From Streptomyces rubradiris (GTDB taxonomy: Bacteria; Actinomycetota; Actinomycetes; Streptomycetales; Streptomycetaceae), in assembly GCF_016860525.1 (NCBI RefSeq), contig NZ_BNEA01000001.1, positions 1,567,501-1,631,500 of the forward strand: a DNA stretch of 64,000 bases, given 5' to 3'. The notes under the pieces were generated by a model that searched no databases, was not told the DNA's origin, and was given only the letters and a program-made list of their open reading frames with translations. The translations under genes were made by a program, and so were the position numbers. Positions 21,601 to 30,000 of the stretch are shown piece by piece; the first letter of the stretch is position 1, and every line of letters starts with the position of its first letter.

Positions 21601-22590
21601 TCACACGTCGACGCGCTCCCTCGGGGCGTCCTCGCCCTCGGCGTTCGCCTCCTGCTTCCTGGTGGCGAGCAGGCTGGTGACCGTGGTGACGGCGAGAACA
21701 GCGCAGATCACGCCGAGCGAGACGGGGATGCTGATCTCGGGAACGTGGACACCGGACTCGTGCAGGGCGTGCAGGACGAGCTTGACGCCGATGAAGCCGA
21801 GGATGACCGACAGCCCGTACGACAGGTGGACCAGCTTCTTGAGCAGTCCGCCGATGAGGAAGTACAGCTGGCGCAGCCCCATCAGGGCGAAGGCGTTGGC
21901 GGTGAAGACGATGTACGGGTCCTGGGTCAGGCCGAAGATCGCGGGTATGGAGTCCAGGGCGAACAGCACGTCGGTGGTGCCGATGGCGAGCATCACGACC
22001 AGCATCGGGGTCATGACGCGCTTGCCGTTCTGCTGGATCCACAGCTTGGTGCCGTGGTAGCGGTCGGCCACGCCGAACTTGCGCTCGGCGGCCTTCAGGA
22101 GCTTGTTCTCCTCGTACTCGTCGTCCTGCTCTTCCGCGCGCGCCTCCTGGATGAGCTTCCAGGCGGTCCAGATGAGGAACGCGCCGAAGAGGTAGAACAC
22201 CCAGGCGAAGCTGGCGAGGATCGCGGCCCCGGCGGCGATGAAGACGGCCCGCAGGACCAGGGCTATGAGGACGCCGACGAGCAGCACCCGCTGCTGGTAC
22301 TGGGTGGGCACCGCGAACTTCGCCATGATGAGGACGAAGACGAACAGGTTGTCGACACTGAGGGACTTCTCGGTGATGAAGCCCGCGAAGAACTCGCCGG
22401 CCGGCTGTCCGCCACCGAAGACGAGGAGGCCGAGGCCGAAGAGGCCGGCCAGGGTGATCCAGACGACCGTCCAGACACCCGCTTCCTTGATCGACACCTC
22501 ATGCGGCTTGCGGCCGATGAAGAAGTCGACCGCGATCAGAGCGGCGAGACCCACGATGGTGAGGACCCACAGGCCCATGGAGACTTCCAC
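21601..22590 (-). CDS. terC: TerC-family membrane protein (putative Mn2+ exporter)
   Basis: 329-residue integral membrane protein of the TerC/Alx family, which is linked to manganese efflux and metalation of exported proteins. There are about eight membrane segments. The two family motifs with acidic residues are visible: FITEKSLSVDNLFVFVLIM and IGTTDVLFALDSIPAIFGL. A cytoplasmic acidic loop (EARAEEQDDEYEENK) lies between them. The GTG at 22590 has a GGAGGTGCA Shine-Dalgarno, and the leader carries a yybP-ykoY-type manganese riboswitch. terD lies upstream on the same strand. Older annotation would call this tellurium resistance, but the riboswitch points to Mn2+. Confidence 0.93.
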   Translation of the reverse strand: MEVSMGLWVLTIVGLAALIAVDFFIGRKPHEVSIKEAGVWTVVWITLAGLFGLGLLVFGGGQPAGEFFAGFITEKSLSVDNLFVFVLIMAKFAVPTQYQQRVLLVGVLIALVLRAVFIAAGAAILASFAWVFYLFGAFLIWTAWKLIQEARAEEQDDEYEENKLLKAAERKFGVADRYHGTKLWIQQNGKRVMTPMLVVMLAIGTTDVLFALDSIPAIFGLTQDPYIVFTANAFALMGLRQLYFLIGGLLKKLVHLSYGLSVILGFIGVKLVLHALHESGVHVPEISIPVSLGVICAVLAVTTVTSLLATRKQEANAEGEDAPRERVDV

Positions 22591-22636
22591 TGCACCTCCG
22601 GCATTGCGTGACGGCAAACACATCAGCGTTGTCGCT

Positions 22637-22735
22637 GCCGGAGGTCTCTTCCGCCCGGGACGGGCCGACGCCCCGGGACCGGAACCGGTCCGTATTGACG
22701 GGTGCGCCGCAGTAAGGAGTACTCCCCTCCGTACG
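22637..22735 (-). promoter_or_regulatory. yybP-ykoY-type manganese riboswitch in the terC leader
   Basis: On the minus strand the leader has the two conserved loops of this riboswitch class: GGGGAGTA after the 5' P1 strand CGGAGG (22731-22726), and AGAGACC just before the 3' P1 strand CCTCCG (22644-22639). The P1 strands pair perfectly. The segment between contains further GC-rich stems. The 3' strand ACCTCCGGC (22645-22637) is also perfectly complementary to GCCGGAGGT (22602-22594), which contains the terC Shine-Dalgarno. The alternative fold would hide the ribosome site when P1 is open, so Mn2+ should turn translation on. A covariance-model search was not possible here. Confidence 0.85.
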
Positions 22736-22739
22736 GAAG

Positions 22740-22769
22740 ACAGTACCCCAAGCACCAAGGAAAGGTAAA
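22740..22769 (-). promoter_or_regulatory. Candidate terC promoter
   Basis: TTTACC (22769-22764), 18 bases, TACTGT (22745-22740) on the minus strand. The start point would fall at about 22733, right at the 5' strand of the riboswitch P1. The -35 lies inside one arm of a long inverted repeat. Confidence 0.5.
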
Positions 22770-22829
22770 GAGTTTAGTAAAGTAAATACCAAGACCGCAG
22801 GTCAGAGGCTCTTTACCAACGCTTGGTGC
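22752..22829. repeat. 21-bp inverted repeat upstream of terC
   Basis: Arms at 22752-22772 and 22809-22829 read GCACCAAG-N4-GGTAAAGAG and its reverse complement; 17 of 21 positions match and the mismatches are confined to the four central bases. 36 bp of AT-rich sequence separate the arms. The geometry fits two inverted operator sites or a long hairpin overlapping the terC -35. The binding protein is unknown. Confidence 0.75.
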
Positions 22830-22878
22830 GGGTTCCGCTTCTCTCGCGGTGCCGAGCCCTGTGGGCGGGCTCCCTGAC

Positions 22879-23457
22879 TCAGAGGTGCTGGCGGATCGCC
22901 GGCATGAGGTCCTGGAAGGTGCGGCCGTTGGCCGGGGCGCCGAGGGCGGTCATCGTCCAGCCGGAGCCCGCGCGGTGCACCTTGGCCATGATCTGAGCGG
23001 TGTAGTCGCCCCCGCCGGCCAGGGTGTAGCGGGCGAGTTCCTGGCCGTTGGTCTCGTCCACGAGTCGGCAGAACGCGTTCTGCACCTCCTGGAACGTCTG
23101 GCCGGTGAAGGAGTTCACCGTGAAGACGATCTGGTCGATGCGGGCCGGGACGCGCTGCAGGTCCACCAGGATCGCCTCGTCGTCGCCGCCCTGGCCGGCA
23201 CCGCCGACGAGGTTGTCACCGGTGTGGCGCACCGAGCCGTCGTCGCTCACCAGGTGGCGGAAGAAGACGACGTCCTGCGGTTCCTGTCCGGCGAAGAGGA
23301 CCGCCGAGGCGTCCAGGTCCACCTCGCGGGTGCGGGTGCCGAACAGGCCGCGCCGCTTCGCCGCCTGCCAGCCGAGCCCCATGCGGACCGCGGTCAGGGT
23401 GGCCCCGTCGTTCTTCTCCAGGCTGATGGCCTGGCCCTTGGACAAGTTGACGGACAC
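22879..23457 (-). CDS. terD: TerD-family (tellurium resistance/stress) protein
   Basis: 192-residue cytoplasmic TerD-domain protein, a family of Ca2+-binding stress proteins abundant in Streptomyces. It starts MSVNLSKGQAISLEKND, as typical members do. The GDNLVGGAGQGGDDEAILVDL segment carries the acidic Ca2+-binding residues, and FTVNSFTGQTFQEVQNAF is the family signature. The GTG at 23457 has GAGAGGGG eight bases upstream. It is the gene next to terC but has its own upstream region. A -10-like TAGGGT lies at 23527-23522. The role (tellurite, oxidative stress or calcium-linked development) is not decided by sequence. Confidence 0.93.
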   Translation of the reverse strand: MSVNLSKGQAISLEKNDGATLTAVRMGLGWQAAKRRGLFGTRTREVDLDASAVLFAGQEPQDVVFFRHLVSDDGSVRHTGDNLVGGAGQGGDDEAILVDLQRVPARIDQIVFTVNSFTGQTFQEVQNAFCRLVDETNGQELARYTLAGGGDYTAQIMAKVHRAGSGWTMTALGAPANGRTFQDLMPAIRQHL

Positions 23458-23572
23458 GGCTGAATCCCCTCTCGACAGTCCCTGCTGCCGCGCCGGGCCG
23501 TCGCGCGACGCGGTTGTTCAGACCCTACGCAGGGCGACCGCCGGTACCGACCCCGGCCCGCGCTTTGTGTCG

Positions 23573-23584
23573 GTGTTGCAACAC
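23573..23584. promoter_or_regulatory. 12-bp palindrome upstream of terD
   Basis: GTGTTGCAACAC is a perfect palindrome between the uvrB stop and terD, about 120 bp upstream of the terD start. It is a possible operator; no regulator can be named. Confidence 0.3.
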
Positions 23585-23621
23585 TTGGCACATAAATGCC
23601 GAGGTCGGCGGAGCCGAGTGG

Positions 23622-25760
23622 TCAGGCGAGGCCGGCCTCTCGCATCTGACGCAGCTCCTTCTTCATCTCGGAGACCTCGTCGCGCAGCCGGGCCGCGATC
23701 TCGAACTGCAGCTCAGCGGCGGCGGCGCGCATCCGCTCGGTCATCTCCTCGATCTGCTCGGCCAGCTCGGCCGCCGGACGGTCCGTGGGCACCGCCTTGC
23801 CCTTGGCGGCCTTGCCGGCCCTCGCGCCCTTGGCCGCCTTGTCCCCGAGCGACGGAACGGGTGCCTTCGCCCCCTTGCCGTCCTTCGTCTTGCGGTACCC
23901 GGAGCCGAGGAGCTGTTCGGTGTCGACTTCCTCGCGGGCGATCTGCGCCACGATGTCGTTGATCTTCTTGCGCAGCGGCTGCGGATCGATGCCGTTGGCC
24001 TTGTTGTAGGCGATCTGCTTCTCCCGGCGGCGGTTGGTCTCCTCGATGGCCTTCTCCATCGCCGGGGTGATCTTGTCGGCGTACATATGGACCTCGCCGG
24101 AGACGTTGCGCGCCGCGCGGCCGATGGTCTGGATCAGCGAGGTGCCGGAGCGCAGGAAGCCCTCCTTGTCGGCGTCCAGGATCGCCACCAGCGACACCTC
24201 GGGCAGGTCCAGGCCCTCACGGAGGAGGTTGATGCCGACCAGGACGTCGTACTCACCGGCGCGCAGCTCGCGCAGCAGCTCGACGCGGCGCAGGGTGTCG
24301 ACGTCGCTGTGCAGATAACGCACCTGGATGCCGAGTTCCAGGAAGTAGTCCGTGAGGTCCTCGGCCATCTTCTTGGTCAGCGTGGTGACGAGGACCCGCT
24401 CGTCCTTCTCGGTGCGCTTGCGGATCTCGTGCACCAGGTCGTCGATCTGACCCTCGGTGGGCTTGACGACGACCTGCGGGTCGACCAGGCCGGTCGGGCG
24501 GATGATCTGCTCCACGACGCCGTCCGAGCGGGACAGCTCGTACGCGCCCGGGGTGGCCGAGAGATAGACGGTCTGCCCGATGCGCTCCTGGAACTCCTCC
24601 CACTTCAGGGGGCGGTTATCCAGGGCGGAGGGCAGGCGGAAGCCGTGGTCGACCAGGGTGCGCTTGCGGGAGGCGTCGCCCTCGTACATCGCGCCGATCT
24701 GCGGGACGGTGACGTGCGACTCGTCGATGACGAGCAGGAAGTCGTCCGGGAAGTAGTCCAGCAGGGTGTTGGGCGGGGAGCCGGGGGAACGGCCGTCGAA
24801 GTGCATCGAGTAGTTCTCCACGCCGGAGCAGGTGCCGATCTGGCGGAGCATCTCGATGTCGTACGTGGTGCGCATCCGCAGCCGCTGGGCCTCCAGGAGC
24901 TTGCCCTGCTTCTCCAGCTCGGCCAGGCGCTCGGCCAGTTCCTTCTCGATGTCGTTGACGGCCCGCTCCATGCGCTCGGGGCCGGCGACGTAGTGGGAGG
25001 CGGGGAAGACGTACAGCTGCTGGTCGTCGCTGATGATCTCGCCGGTGATCGGGTGGAGCGTGGACAGCGCCTCGATCTCGTCGCCGAACATCTCGATGCG
25101 GACGGCCAGCTCCTCGTAGACCGGGAAGATCTCGATGGTGTCGCCGCGGACCCGGAAGGTGCCGCGGGTGAACGCCAGGTCGTTGCGCGTGTACTGGATG
25201 TCCACGAAGCGGCGCAGCAGCTCGTCCCGGTCGATCTCGTCGCCGACCCTGAGGGGGACCATGCGGTCCACGTACTCCTGCGGCGTACCGAGGCCGTAGA
25301 TACAGGACACCGAGGCGACCACGACGACATCGCGGCGGGTGAGCAGCGAGTTGGTGGCGGAATGGCGCAGGCGCTCGACCTCCTCGTTGATCGAGGAGTC
25401 CTTCTCGATGTAGGTGTCCGACTGGGGGACGTACGCCTCGGGCTGGTAGTAGTCGTAGTACGACACGAAGTACTCGACCGCGTTGTTCGGCAGCAGCTCG
25501 CGGAACTCGTTGGCGAGCTGGGCGGCCAGTGTCTTGTTCGGCGCCATCACGAGCGTGGGGCGCTGGAGCTTCTCGATCATCCACGCCGTGGTGGCGGACT
25601 TGCCGGTGCCGGTCGCGCCCAGGAGGACGACGTCCTTCTCACCGGCCTGGACGCGCCGGGCCAGGTCGGCGATGGCCGCCGGCTGGTCGCCGCTGGGCTG
25701 GTAGGGGCTGACGACCTCGAAGGGCGCCACCGTGCGTTCGATGTGGGAAACGGGCCGCAT
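23622..25760 (-). CDS. uvrB: UvrB, excinuclease ABC subunit B
   Basis: 712-residue damage-verifying helicase of nucleotide excision repair that receives DNA from UvrA and recruits UvrC. Walker A is [11 protein letters not shown], the beta-hairpin region is [20 protein letters not shown], motif II is LVIDESHV, and motif VI is [19 protein letters not shown]. The UVR motif that binds UvrC is at the C-terminus ([20 protein letters not shown] onward). A Lys/Ala/Gly linker of about 40 residues ([20 protein letters not shown]) precedes it. The ATG at 25760 is 7 bp from a damage-type -10, so the mRNA is probably leaderless. Confidence 0.98.
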   Translation of the reverse strand: MRPVSHIERTVAPFEVVSPYQPSGDQPAAIADLARRVQAGEKDVVLLGATGTGKSATTAWMIEKLQRPTLVMAPNKTLAAQLANEFRELLPNNAVEYFVSYYDYYQPEAYVPQSDTYIEKDSSINEEVERLRHSATNSLLTRRDVVVVASVSCIYGLGTPQEYVDRMVPLRVGDEIDRDELLRRFVDIQYTRNDLAFTRGTFRVRGDTIEIFPVYEELAVRIEMFGDEIEALSTLHPITGEIISDDQQLYVFPASHYVAGPERMERAVNDIEKELAERLAELEKQGKLLEAQRLRMRTTYDIEMLRQIGTCSGVENYSMHFDGRSPGSPPNTLLDYFPDDFLLVIDESHVTVPQIGAMYEGDASRKRTLVDHGFRLPSALDNRPLKWEEFQERIGQTVYLSATPGAYELSRSDGVVEQIIRPTGLVDPQVVVKPTEGQIDDLVHEIRKRTEKDERVLVTTLTKKMAEDLTDYFLELGIQVRYLHSDVDTLRRVELLRELRAGEYDVLVGINLLREGLDLPEVSLVAILDADKEGFLRSGTSLIQTIGRAARNVSGEVHMYADKITPAMEKAIEETNRRREKQIAYNKANGIDPQPLRKKINDIVAQIAREEVDTEQLLGSGYRKTKDGKGAKAPVPSLGDKAAKGARAGKAAKGKAVPTDRPAAELAEQIEEMTERMRAAAAELQFEIAARLRDEVSEMKKELRQMREAGLA

Positions 25761-25767
25761 GTCATCC

Positions 25768-25790
25768 ACCGTACGACCCCGCACTGACAA
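25768..25790 (-). promoter_or_regulatory. DNA-damage (RecA-NDp/PafBC-type) promoter of uvrB
   Basis: TTGTCAGTG (25790-25782), eight bases, TACGGT (25773-25768) on the minus strand: an exact match to the motif. The -10 ends 7 bp before the ATG, the same geometry as uvrC, predicting a leaderless transcript. Confidence 0.85.
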
Positions 25791-25800
25791 CCGGTTCCGA

Positions 25801-26679
25801 TCAGCGGTTCTGCGGGGTGCGGGGGCGGTGGTGCGCGGCTCGGCGGACCGGCCCGTGCTCCTGGTGGACTGCGGGGCCATGGACCGCGTGGGAGGCGACG
25901 GCGGCGGCCGGGACACCCGGTTTGTGCTCGACCGGCGACCACTCGGACCCGCCCACGACCATCAGCGGGTCGAAGACCACGACGACACCGGCGATGAGCA
26001 GGAAGGCGAGCGGGCCGATCAGCATCGGCGCGAGCGAGGACGCCGCGGACCCGCCGTCGGCGGGATGCGGGGCGCTGTCGAGGTGGACGCCGAGGGCCGC
26101 CATCCCGGTGTAGTGCATGCCGCTGACCGCGAGCCCCATGACGAGGCTGGCACCCACGCTCCACGCGAAGCCCCGCACCTGTCCGGCGGCCCACAGGGCG
26201 GCGGTGGCGGCCACGACCGCTATGACGACGGAGGCCGCGACGGTGTAGGTGTTGTAGGTGAACTGCCCGTGGAAGCGGACGCCCGCCATGCCGAGATAGT
26301 GCATCGAGGCGACGCCGAGGCCGGTGATCGTGCCGCCGGTGAACAGCGGGGCGCCGGTGGCGCCCCGGTAGCCGACGATGAAGATGCCGATGCCGACCAT
26401 GACGATGGCGAGCCCGAGGCTCGCGTAGGTGAGCGACTTGTCGTAGTGGATCGGCGTCTCCTCGATGGTGAAGCCCATCATGGCGACGAAGTGCATGGTC
26501 CATATGCCGGAGCCGATCGCCGCCGAGCCGAGGGCCAGCCAGGCGGGGCGCCGGGAGTGCGTGACCAGCAGCGACCGTGTGGTGCAGCGCAGGCCGAGGG
26601 CGCCACCGAGGCAGGCCATCAGGTAGGCCACCACCGGGGTGACGGCCCCGTAGCTGAATCCGTCGACCGTGCCTTGCAT
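25801..26679 (-). CDS. MHYT-domain membrane sensor protein
   Basis: 292-residue membrane protein with six or seven transmembrane segments of the MHYT type, a domain proposed to sense O2, CO or NO through copper held by conserved Met and His. Three MH motifs are visible: [23 protein letters not shown] and [11 protein letters not shown]. No GGDEF, EAL, kinase or other output domain is attached, so this is a stand-alone MHYT protein. The C-terminus is a His/Pro/Arg-rich tail ([20 protein letters not shown]) that could bind metal. The ATG at 26679 follows GGAAGGGC. It is separated from uvrB by 40 bp that hold the uvrB promoter. Confidence 0.9.
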   Translation of the reverse strand: MQGTVDGFSYGAVTPVVAYLMACLGGALGLRCTTRSLLVTHSRRPAWLALGSAAIGSGIWTMHFVAMMGFTIEETPIHYDKSLTYASLGLAIVMVGIGIFIVGYRGATGAPLFTGGTITGLGVASMHYLGMAGVRFHGQFTYNTYTVAASVVIAVVAATAALWAAGQVRGFAWSVGASLVMGLAVSGMHYTGMAALGVHLDSAPHPADGGSAASSLAPMLIGPLAFLLIAGVVVVFDPLMVVGGSEWSPVEHKPGVPAAAVASHAVHGPAVHQEHGPVRRAAHHRPRTPQNR

Positions 26680-26953
26680 CCGCGGCTGCCCTTCCGCCTT
26701 CTTGCGTCCCGGAATACCTGAATATGCCCCCGTCCCAGGACGGCGCGGGCGGTCAGGGTTGTCGCAGAGAGTATGACTCGCACCGGAATGCTCGAACGAC
26801 TCTCCGGCAAAGAAACACGCCCTTGCCGCAGATGTGCGTCACCGGTGAGCGGACTCGGGGCGCCTGCGTCGGTATGTGGCCATCCTGCGCGGGTGCCGTT
26901 GACGCTTTGCTGTCAGTCTGGTGCTGTCGGTATCCCCGACGGGAGGAGTACGC

Positions 26954-27826
26954 ATGTACGCGCGCGCAGTCGCCGGGACGGTCATCGCGGCCCTGGGAGC
27001 GGCGACGGTCCTGCTGAGCACCGGTTCCGACGCCCGGGCGGGCGACGGGGCCGTGCCCACCGTGATCGCCCACCGGGGCGCCTCCGCCTACGCCCCCGAG
27101 AACACCCTGGCCGCCATCGACAAGGCCGCCCAGCTGGGCTTCTCCTGGGTGGAGAACGACGTCCAGCGCACCAAGGACGGCCAGCTGGTGGTCCTCCACG
27201 ACGACTCCCTGGCACGCACAACGAACGTCGAGGAGGTGTTCCCCGAGCGGGCCCCGTGGAAGGTGCGGGACTTCACCGCCGCGGAGATCGCCCGGCTCGA
27301 CGCGGGCAGCTGGTTCTCCTCCACGTACGCGGGCGCGCGCGTGCCGACGCTGAAGCAGTACATGCGCCGGGTCGAGCGCAACCACGAGAAACTGCTCCTG
27401 GAGATCAAGAATCCTGAGCTGTACCCGGGCATCGAGAAGCAGACGCTCAAGCTCCTCCGCAACGAGCGCTGGCTGGACGGCCGGCACCGGAACCGGCTGA
27501 TCATCCAGAGCTTCAGCGCCGACAGCGTGCGGACCGTCCACGAACTGAAGCCCGCGGTCACCACGGCGTACCTGGGTACGCCCGCCGTGACGGAGCTGAA
27601 GGACTTCGCGCGCTTCACGGATATGGTCAACCCCCAGAACGGGTCTCTCACCGCGGAGTACGTCTCGGCGGTGCACGGCCTCCGCGGTCCGCACGGCCGG
27701 CCGCTCAGAGTGTTCACCTGGACGGTGGACACCGCGGCCGGCGCCCGCCGGGTCGCCGGCTACGGAGTCGACGGGATCATCACCAACAAGCCGGACGTGG
27801 TGCGGGACGCCCTGAGTTCGAGCTGA
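26954..27826 (+). CDS. Secreted glycerophosphodiester phosphodiesterase
   Basis: 290-residue GDPD-family enzyme that should hydrolyse glycerophosphodiesters outside the membrane. The signal peptide is MYARAVAGTVIAALGAATV, ending near SDARA. The GDPD signature is intact: IAHRGASAYAPENTLAAI with the catalytic His and metal Glu, WVENDVQRTKDGQLVVLHDD with the metal Glu/Asp and second catalytic His, and KLLLEIKNPE further on. The late segment FTWTVDTAAGARRVAGYGVDG is typical. The ATG at 26954 has a GGGAGGAG Shine-Dalgarno. It ends 40 bp before ogt, whose promoter fills the gap. Confidence 0.95.
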   Translation: MYARAVAGTVIAALGAATVLLSTGSDARAGDGAVPTVIAHRGASAYAPENTLAAIDKAAQLGFSWVENDVQRTKDGQLVVLHDDSLARTTNVEEVFPERAPWKVRDFTAAEIARLDAGSWFSSTYAGARVPTLKQYMRRVERNHEKLLLEIKNPELYPGIEKQTLKLLRNERWLDGRHRNRLIIQSFSADSVRTVHELKPAVTTAYLGTPAVTELKDFARFTDMVNPQNGSLTAEYVSAVHGLRGPHGRPLRVFTWTVDTAAGARRVAGYGVDGIITNKPDVVRDALSSS

Positions 27827-27836
27827 CCGGCGAGCG

Positions 27837-27859
27837 TTGTCAGTGCCGGGTCGTACCGT
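27837..27859 (+). promoter_or_regulatory. DNA-damage (RecA-NDp/PafBC-type) promoter of ogt
   Basis: TTGTCAGTG (27837-27845), eight bases, TACCGT (27854-27859): an exact match to the motif. Six bases separate the -10 from the ATG at 27866, so a leaderless mRNA is expected. This is the only plus-strand copy in the window. Confidence 0.85.
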
Positions 27860-27865
27860 GGGCGC

Positions 27866-28420
27866 ATGGACAGCCTTGGGCACGATGAGCAGCGGGTCGT
27901 ATGGGCCGTGGTCGGTACGGACATCGGCCCGCTGATGCTGGCGGCGACCCGGGACGGCCTGGTCAACGTGGTTTTCCACGCTTCGGGAGCGGCGCGCGAC
28001 CGGGCGCTTCAGCGGCTGGCCGCCCGACTGGGCGGCCGGCTCGTGGAGGATCCGGACTCCCCGTTGCTGGCGGAGGCGATACGCCAGCTGCGGGCGTACT
28101 TCGCGGGCGAGCGGCACAGCTTCGACCTGCCGCTGGACTGGTCGCTGAGCTCCGGGTTCAACCGGCAGGTGCTGCGCGAGCTGGCGTCCGGTGTGCCGTA
28201 CGGCAGCGTGGTCGGGTACGGCGATTTGGCGGGGCGGGTCGGGCAGCCCGGCGGGGCGCAGGCGGTGGGGATGGCGATGGGATCCAATCCGCTGCCGGTC
28301 GTGGTGCCGTGCCACCGAGTGGTGGAGAGCGAGGGCGGCATCGGCGGTTTCGGGGGCGGGCTGGAGACGAAGCGGAAGCTGCTCGCCCTGGAGGGCGTGC
28401 TGCCGGAGCCCCTGTTCTGA
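27866..28420 (+). CDS. ogt: Methylated-DNA-protein cysteine methyltransferase
   Basis: 184-residue suicide repair protein that removes O6-alkyl groups from guanine onto its own cysteine. The active-site motif NPLPVVVPCHRVVES is intact with the acceptor Cys, and the DNA-binding helix-turn-helix is in VPYGSVVGYGDLAGRVGQPG. The Ada-type methyl-DNA ligase N-domain shows as IGPLMLAATRDGLVNVVF. The ATG at 27866 has no Shine-Dalgarno, in line with the leaderless promoter. It is a single-gene unit; a 44-bp tandem repeat array lies immediately downstream. Confidence 0.95.
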   Translation: MDSLGHDEQRVVWAVVGTDIGPLMLAATRDGLVNVVFHASGAARDRALQRLAARLGGRLVEDPDSPLLAEAIRQLRAYFAGERHSFDLPLDWSLSSGFNRQVLRELASGVPYGSVVGYGDLAGRVGQPGGAQAVGMAMGSNPLPVVVPCHRVVESEGGIGGFGGGLETKRKLLALEGVLPEPLF

Positions 28421-28430
28421 CCGGCTCCGG

Positions 28431-28604
28431 GTGCGGCTGGTCGTAGGGCCGGCCTCGAAGACCTTGCCGTAGGTACGGCTCGTCGTAGTGCCGGGTCGCG
28501 AAGACCTTGCCGACGGGTGCGGCTCGTCGTAGTGCCGGGCCTCGAAGACCTCGCCGACGGGTGCGGCTAGTCGTAGTGCCGGGCCTCGAAGACGTTGCCG
28601 TCGG
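28431..28604. repeat. 44-bp tandem repeat at the 3' end of the VOC gene
   Basis: Four copies start at 28431 (42 bp), 28473, 28517 and 28561. The copy nearest the gene (28561-28604) is the real 3' end of the VOC coding region; the other three lie downstream of its stop codon. Copies 2-4 are about 85-95 percent identical and copy 1 is more diverged. The unit length is not a multiple of three. Confidence 0.88.
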
Positions 28605-28995
28605 GGTCGCGGAAGTAGAAGCTGCGCGTGGCGTCGCCGCGGGCGCCCGACAGGCCGGGGTCGATTCCGGACACCGGGACGCCGTGCTCCTCCAGGCGGG
28701 CGCGCAGGTCGTCGAAGGCGTCGGCCGGCAGGGCCAGGCAGATGTGGTTGACCGGGTGACCCGCGCTGTCGGCCGAGCCGGGCAGCATCCTCATCCGTGC
28801 GGCCAGGCTGTGCGGGGCGAGATCCAGAATGGTCTCCTCGTTGACACGGACGGACGGGAAGGACGACTCCCCGTTCGTGTACTCGGCGACGCCGACCGGT
28901 TCCAGGCCGACAGCCGTCTCGTAGAAGGCCGCCGCGGCGACCGGGTCGGTCACCCACAGGACGACGTGGTCGAGACGCGTGCTGTTCTTCGTCAT
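28567..28995 (-). CDS. VOC/glyoxalase-family protein
   Basis: 142-residue protein of the vicinal-oxygen-chelate superfamily (glyoxalase, dioxygenase, fosfomycin-resistance fold). Two beta-alpha-beta-beta-beta modules are visible: RLDHVVLWVTDPVAAAAFYE at the start and VNHICLALPADAFDDLRARL in the middle. The ending SFYFRDPDGNVFEARHYD contains the usual metal-binding Glu. No substrate can be assigned. The stop codon TAG (28569-28567) differs by one base from the GAG found at the same place in two downstream repeat copies, so the gene may once have been longer. The ATG at 28995 has a weak Shine-Dalgarno (GGTG). Confidence 0.87.
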   Translation of the reverse strand: MTKNSTRLDHVVLWVTDPVAAAAFYETAVGLEPVGVAEYTNGESSFPSVRVNEETILDLAPHSLAARMRMLPGSADSAGHPVNHICLALPADAFDDLRARLEEHGVPVSGIDPGLSGARGDATRSFYFRDPDGNVFEARHYD

Positions 28996-29094
28996 ACGCA
29001 CCAGGCTGGTGGCCTCTCGGGCGACCCACAAGCGTTTAGCCGGGGCCGGGGCCCGCCAGAGATGAGACAGGACCGACGGGCAGGAGGCGGGCAC

Positions 29095-30000
29095 ATGGTG
29101 CTGGTGATGCCGGAAGAAGTCCGGGAGGCGATCGGCGCGCGGCGACCGGTGGTGGCCCTGGAGTCCACGATCATCGCGCACGGCCTGCCCCGCCCGCGCA
29201 ACCTGGAGGTGGCACTCGAACTGGAGGAAGCGGTACGGCGGGAGGGTGCCGTGCCCGCGACCGTCGCCGTGCTCGACGGGCGGCCCCGGATCGGTCTGGG
29301 CAAGGAAGAGCTGGAACGGGTCGCGAACGAGGACATACGCAAGCTGGGCCACCGCGATCTGCCGCTCGCCGTGGCGGCGGGGGCGAGCGGGGCGACCACC
29401 GTCTCGGCGACGGCACAGCTGGCCGCGCTGGCGGGCATCCGGGTGTTCGCCACCGGCGGGCTGGGCGGTGTGCACCGGGAGTGGACGGTCACCCAGGACG
29501 AGTCGGCGGACCTGGGACTGCTGGCGCGCACCCGGATCACGGTGGTGTGCGCGGGCGTGAAATCGATCCTGGACGTGCCGGCGACGCTGCAACGCCTGGA
29601 GACGCTGGGCGTGGCCGTCGCCGGATACCGCACGAACCGGTTCCCGGGCTTCTATCTGGCGGACTCGGGGCAGCCGGTCGACTGGACGCTGGACACTCCG
29701 GAGCAGGTGGCCGCGGTCATGCGCGCGCAGGACGCGCTGGACGCCCCGGGGTCGGCGCTGATCGTCGCCAATCCGGTCCCGGAGGCGGAGCAGCTCGATC
29801 CCGCTCTGCACGCGCGCGTGCTCGCCGACGCGCTGCGCGCCTGCGCGGAGCAGGGCGTCACCGGGCAGGCGGTGACACCGTTCCTGCTGGACCACCTGGT
29901 ACGGCACACCGATGGTGCCTCGCTGCACGCCAACCTGGCCGCGGTGCGCGGCAACGTACGGCTGGCGGCGCGGATCGCCACGGAGTGGGCCAGGGGGTGA
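29095..30000 (+). CDS. psuG: Pseudouridine-5'-phosphate glycosidase
   Basis: 301-residue enzyme that reversibly splits pseudouridine 5'-phosphate into uracil and ribose 5-phosphate. The family core is evident: VVALESTIIAHGLPRPRNLE with the conserved Glu, GASGATTVSATAQLAALAGI, FATGGLGGVHRE, and the active-site Lys segment CAGVKSILDVPATLQRLET. The ATG at 29095 has CAGGAGGC eight bases before it. The stop overlaps the kinase start (GTGA), so it is co-translated with a PfkB kinase that should supply its substrate. Together they form a complete pseudouridine salvage route. Confidence 0.96.
   Translation: MVLVMPEEVREAIGARRPVVALESTIIAHGLPRPRNLEVALELEEAVRREGAVPATVAVLDGRPRIGLGKEELERVANEDIRKLGHRDLPLAVAAGASGATTVSATAQLAALAGIRVFATGGLGGVHREWTVTQDESADLGLLARTRITVVCAGVKSILDVPATLQRLETLGVAVAGYRTNRFPGFYLADSGQPVDWTLDTPEQVAAVMRAQDALDAPGSALIVANPVPEAEQLDPALHARVLADALRACAEQGVTGQAVTPFLLDHLVRHTDGASLHANLAAVRGNVRLAARIATEWARG

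Noticed and set aside
21601..23457. Tellurium-resistance operon
   Set aside because: terC and terD family names suggest this, but the other ter genes (terA, terB, terE, terF, terZ) are absent and terC has a manganese-type riboswitch, so a metal-homeostasis reading is better supported.
23514..25787. 757-codon plus-strand frame opposite uvrB
   Set aside because: Shadow of UvrB, which has all helicase motifs.
28431..28604. Possible CRISPR array (four regularly spaced repeats)
   Set aside because: Copies are contiguous 44-bp units without unique spacers, derived from the 3' end of a gene; no cas genes.
26753..29029. 758-codon minus-strand frame over the GDPD and ogt genes
   Set aside because: It runs antisense to two well-supported plus-strand genes and through the 44-bp repeat array; no domain.
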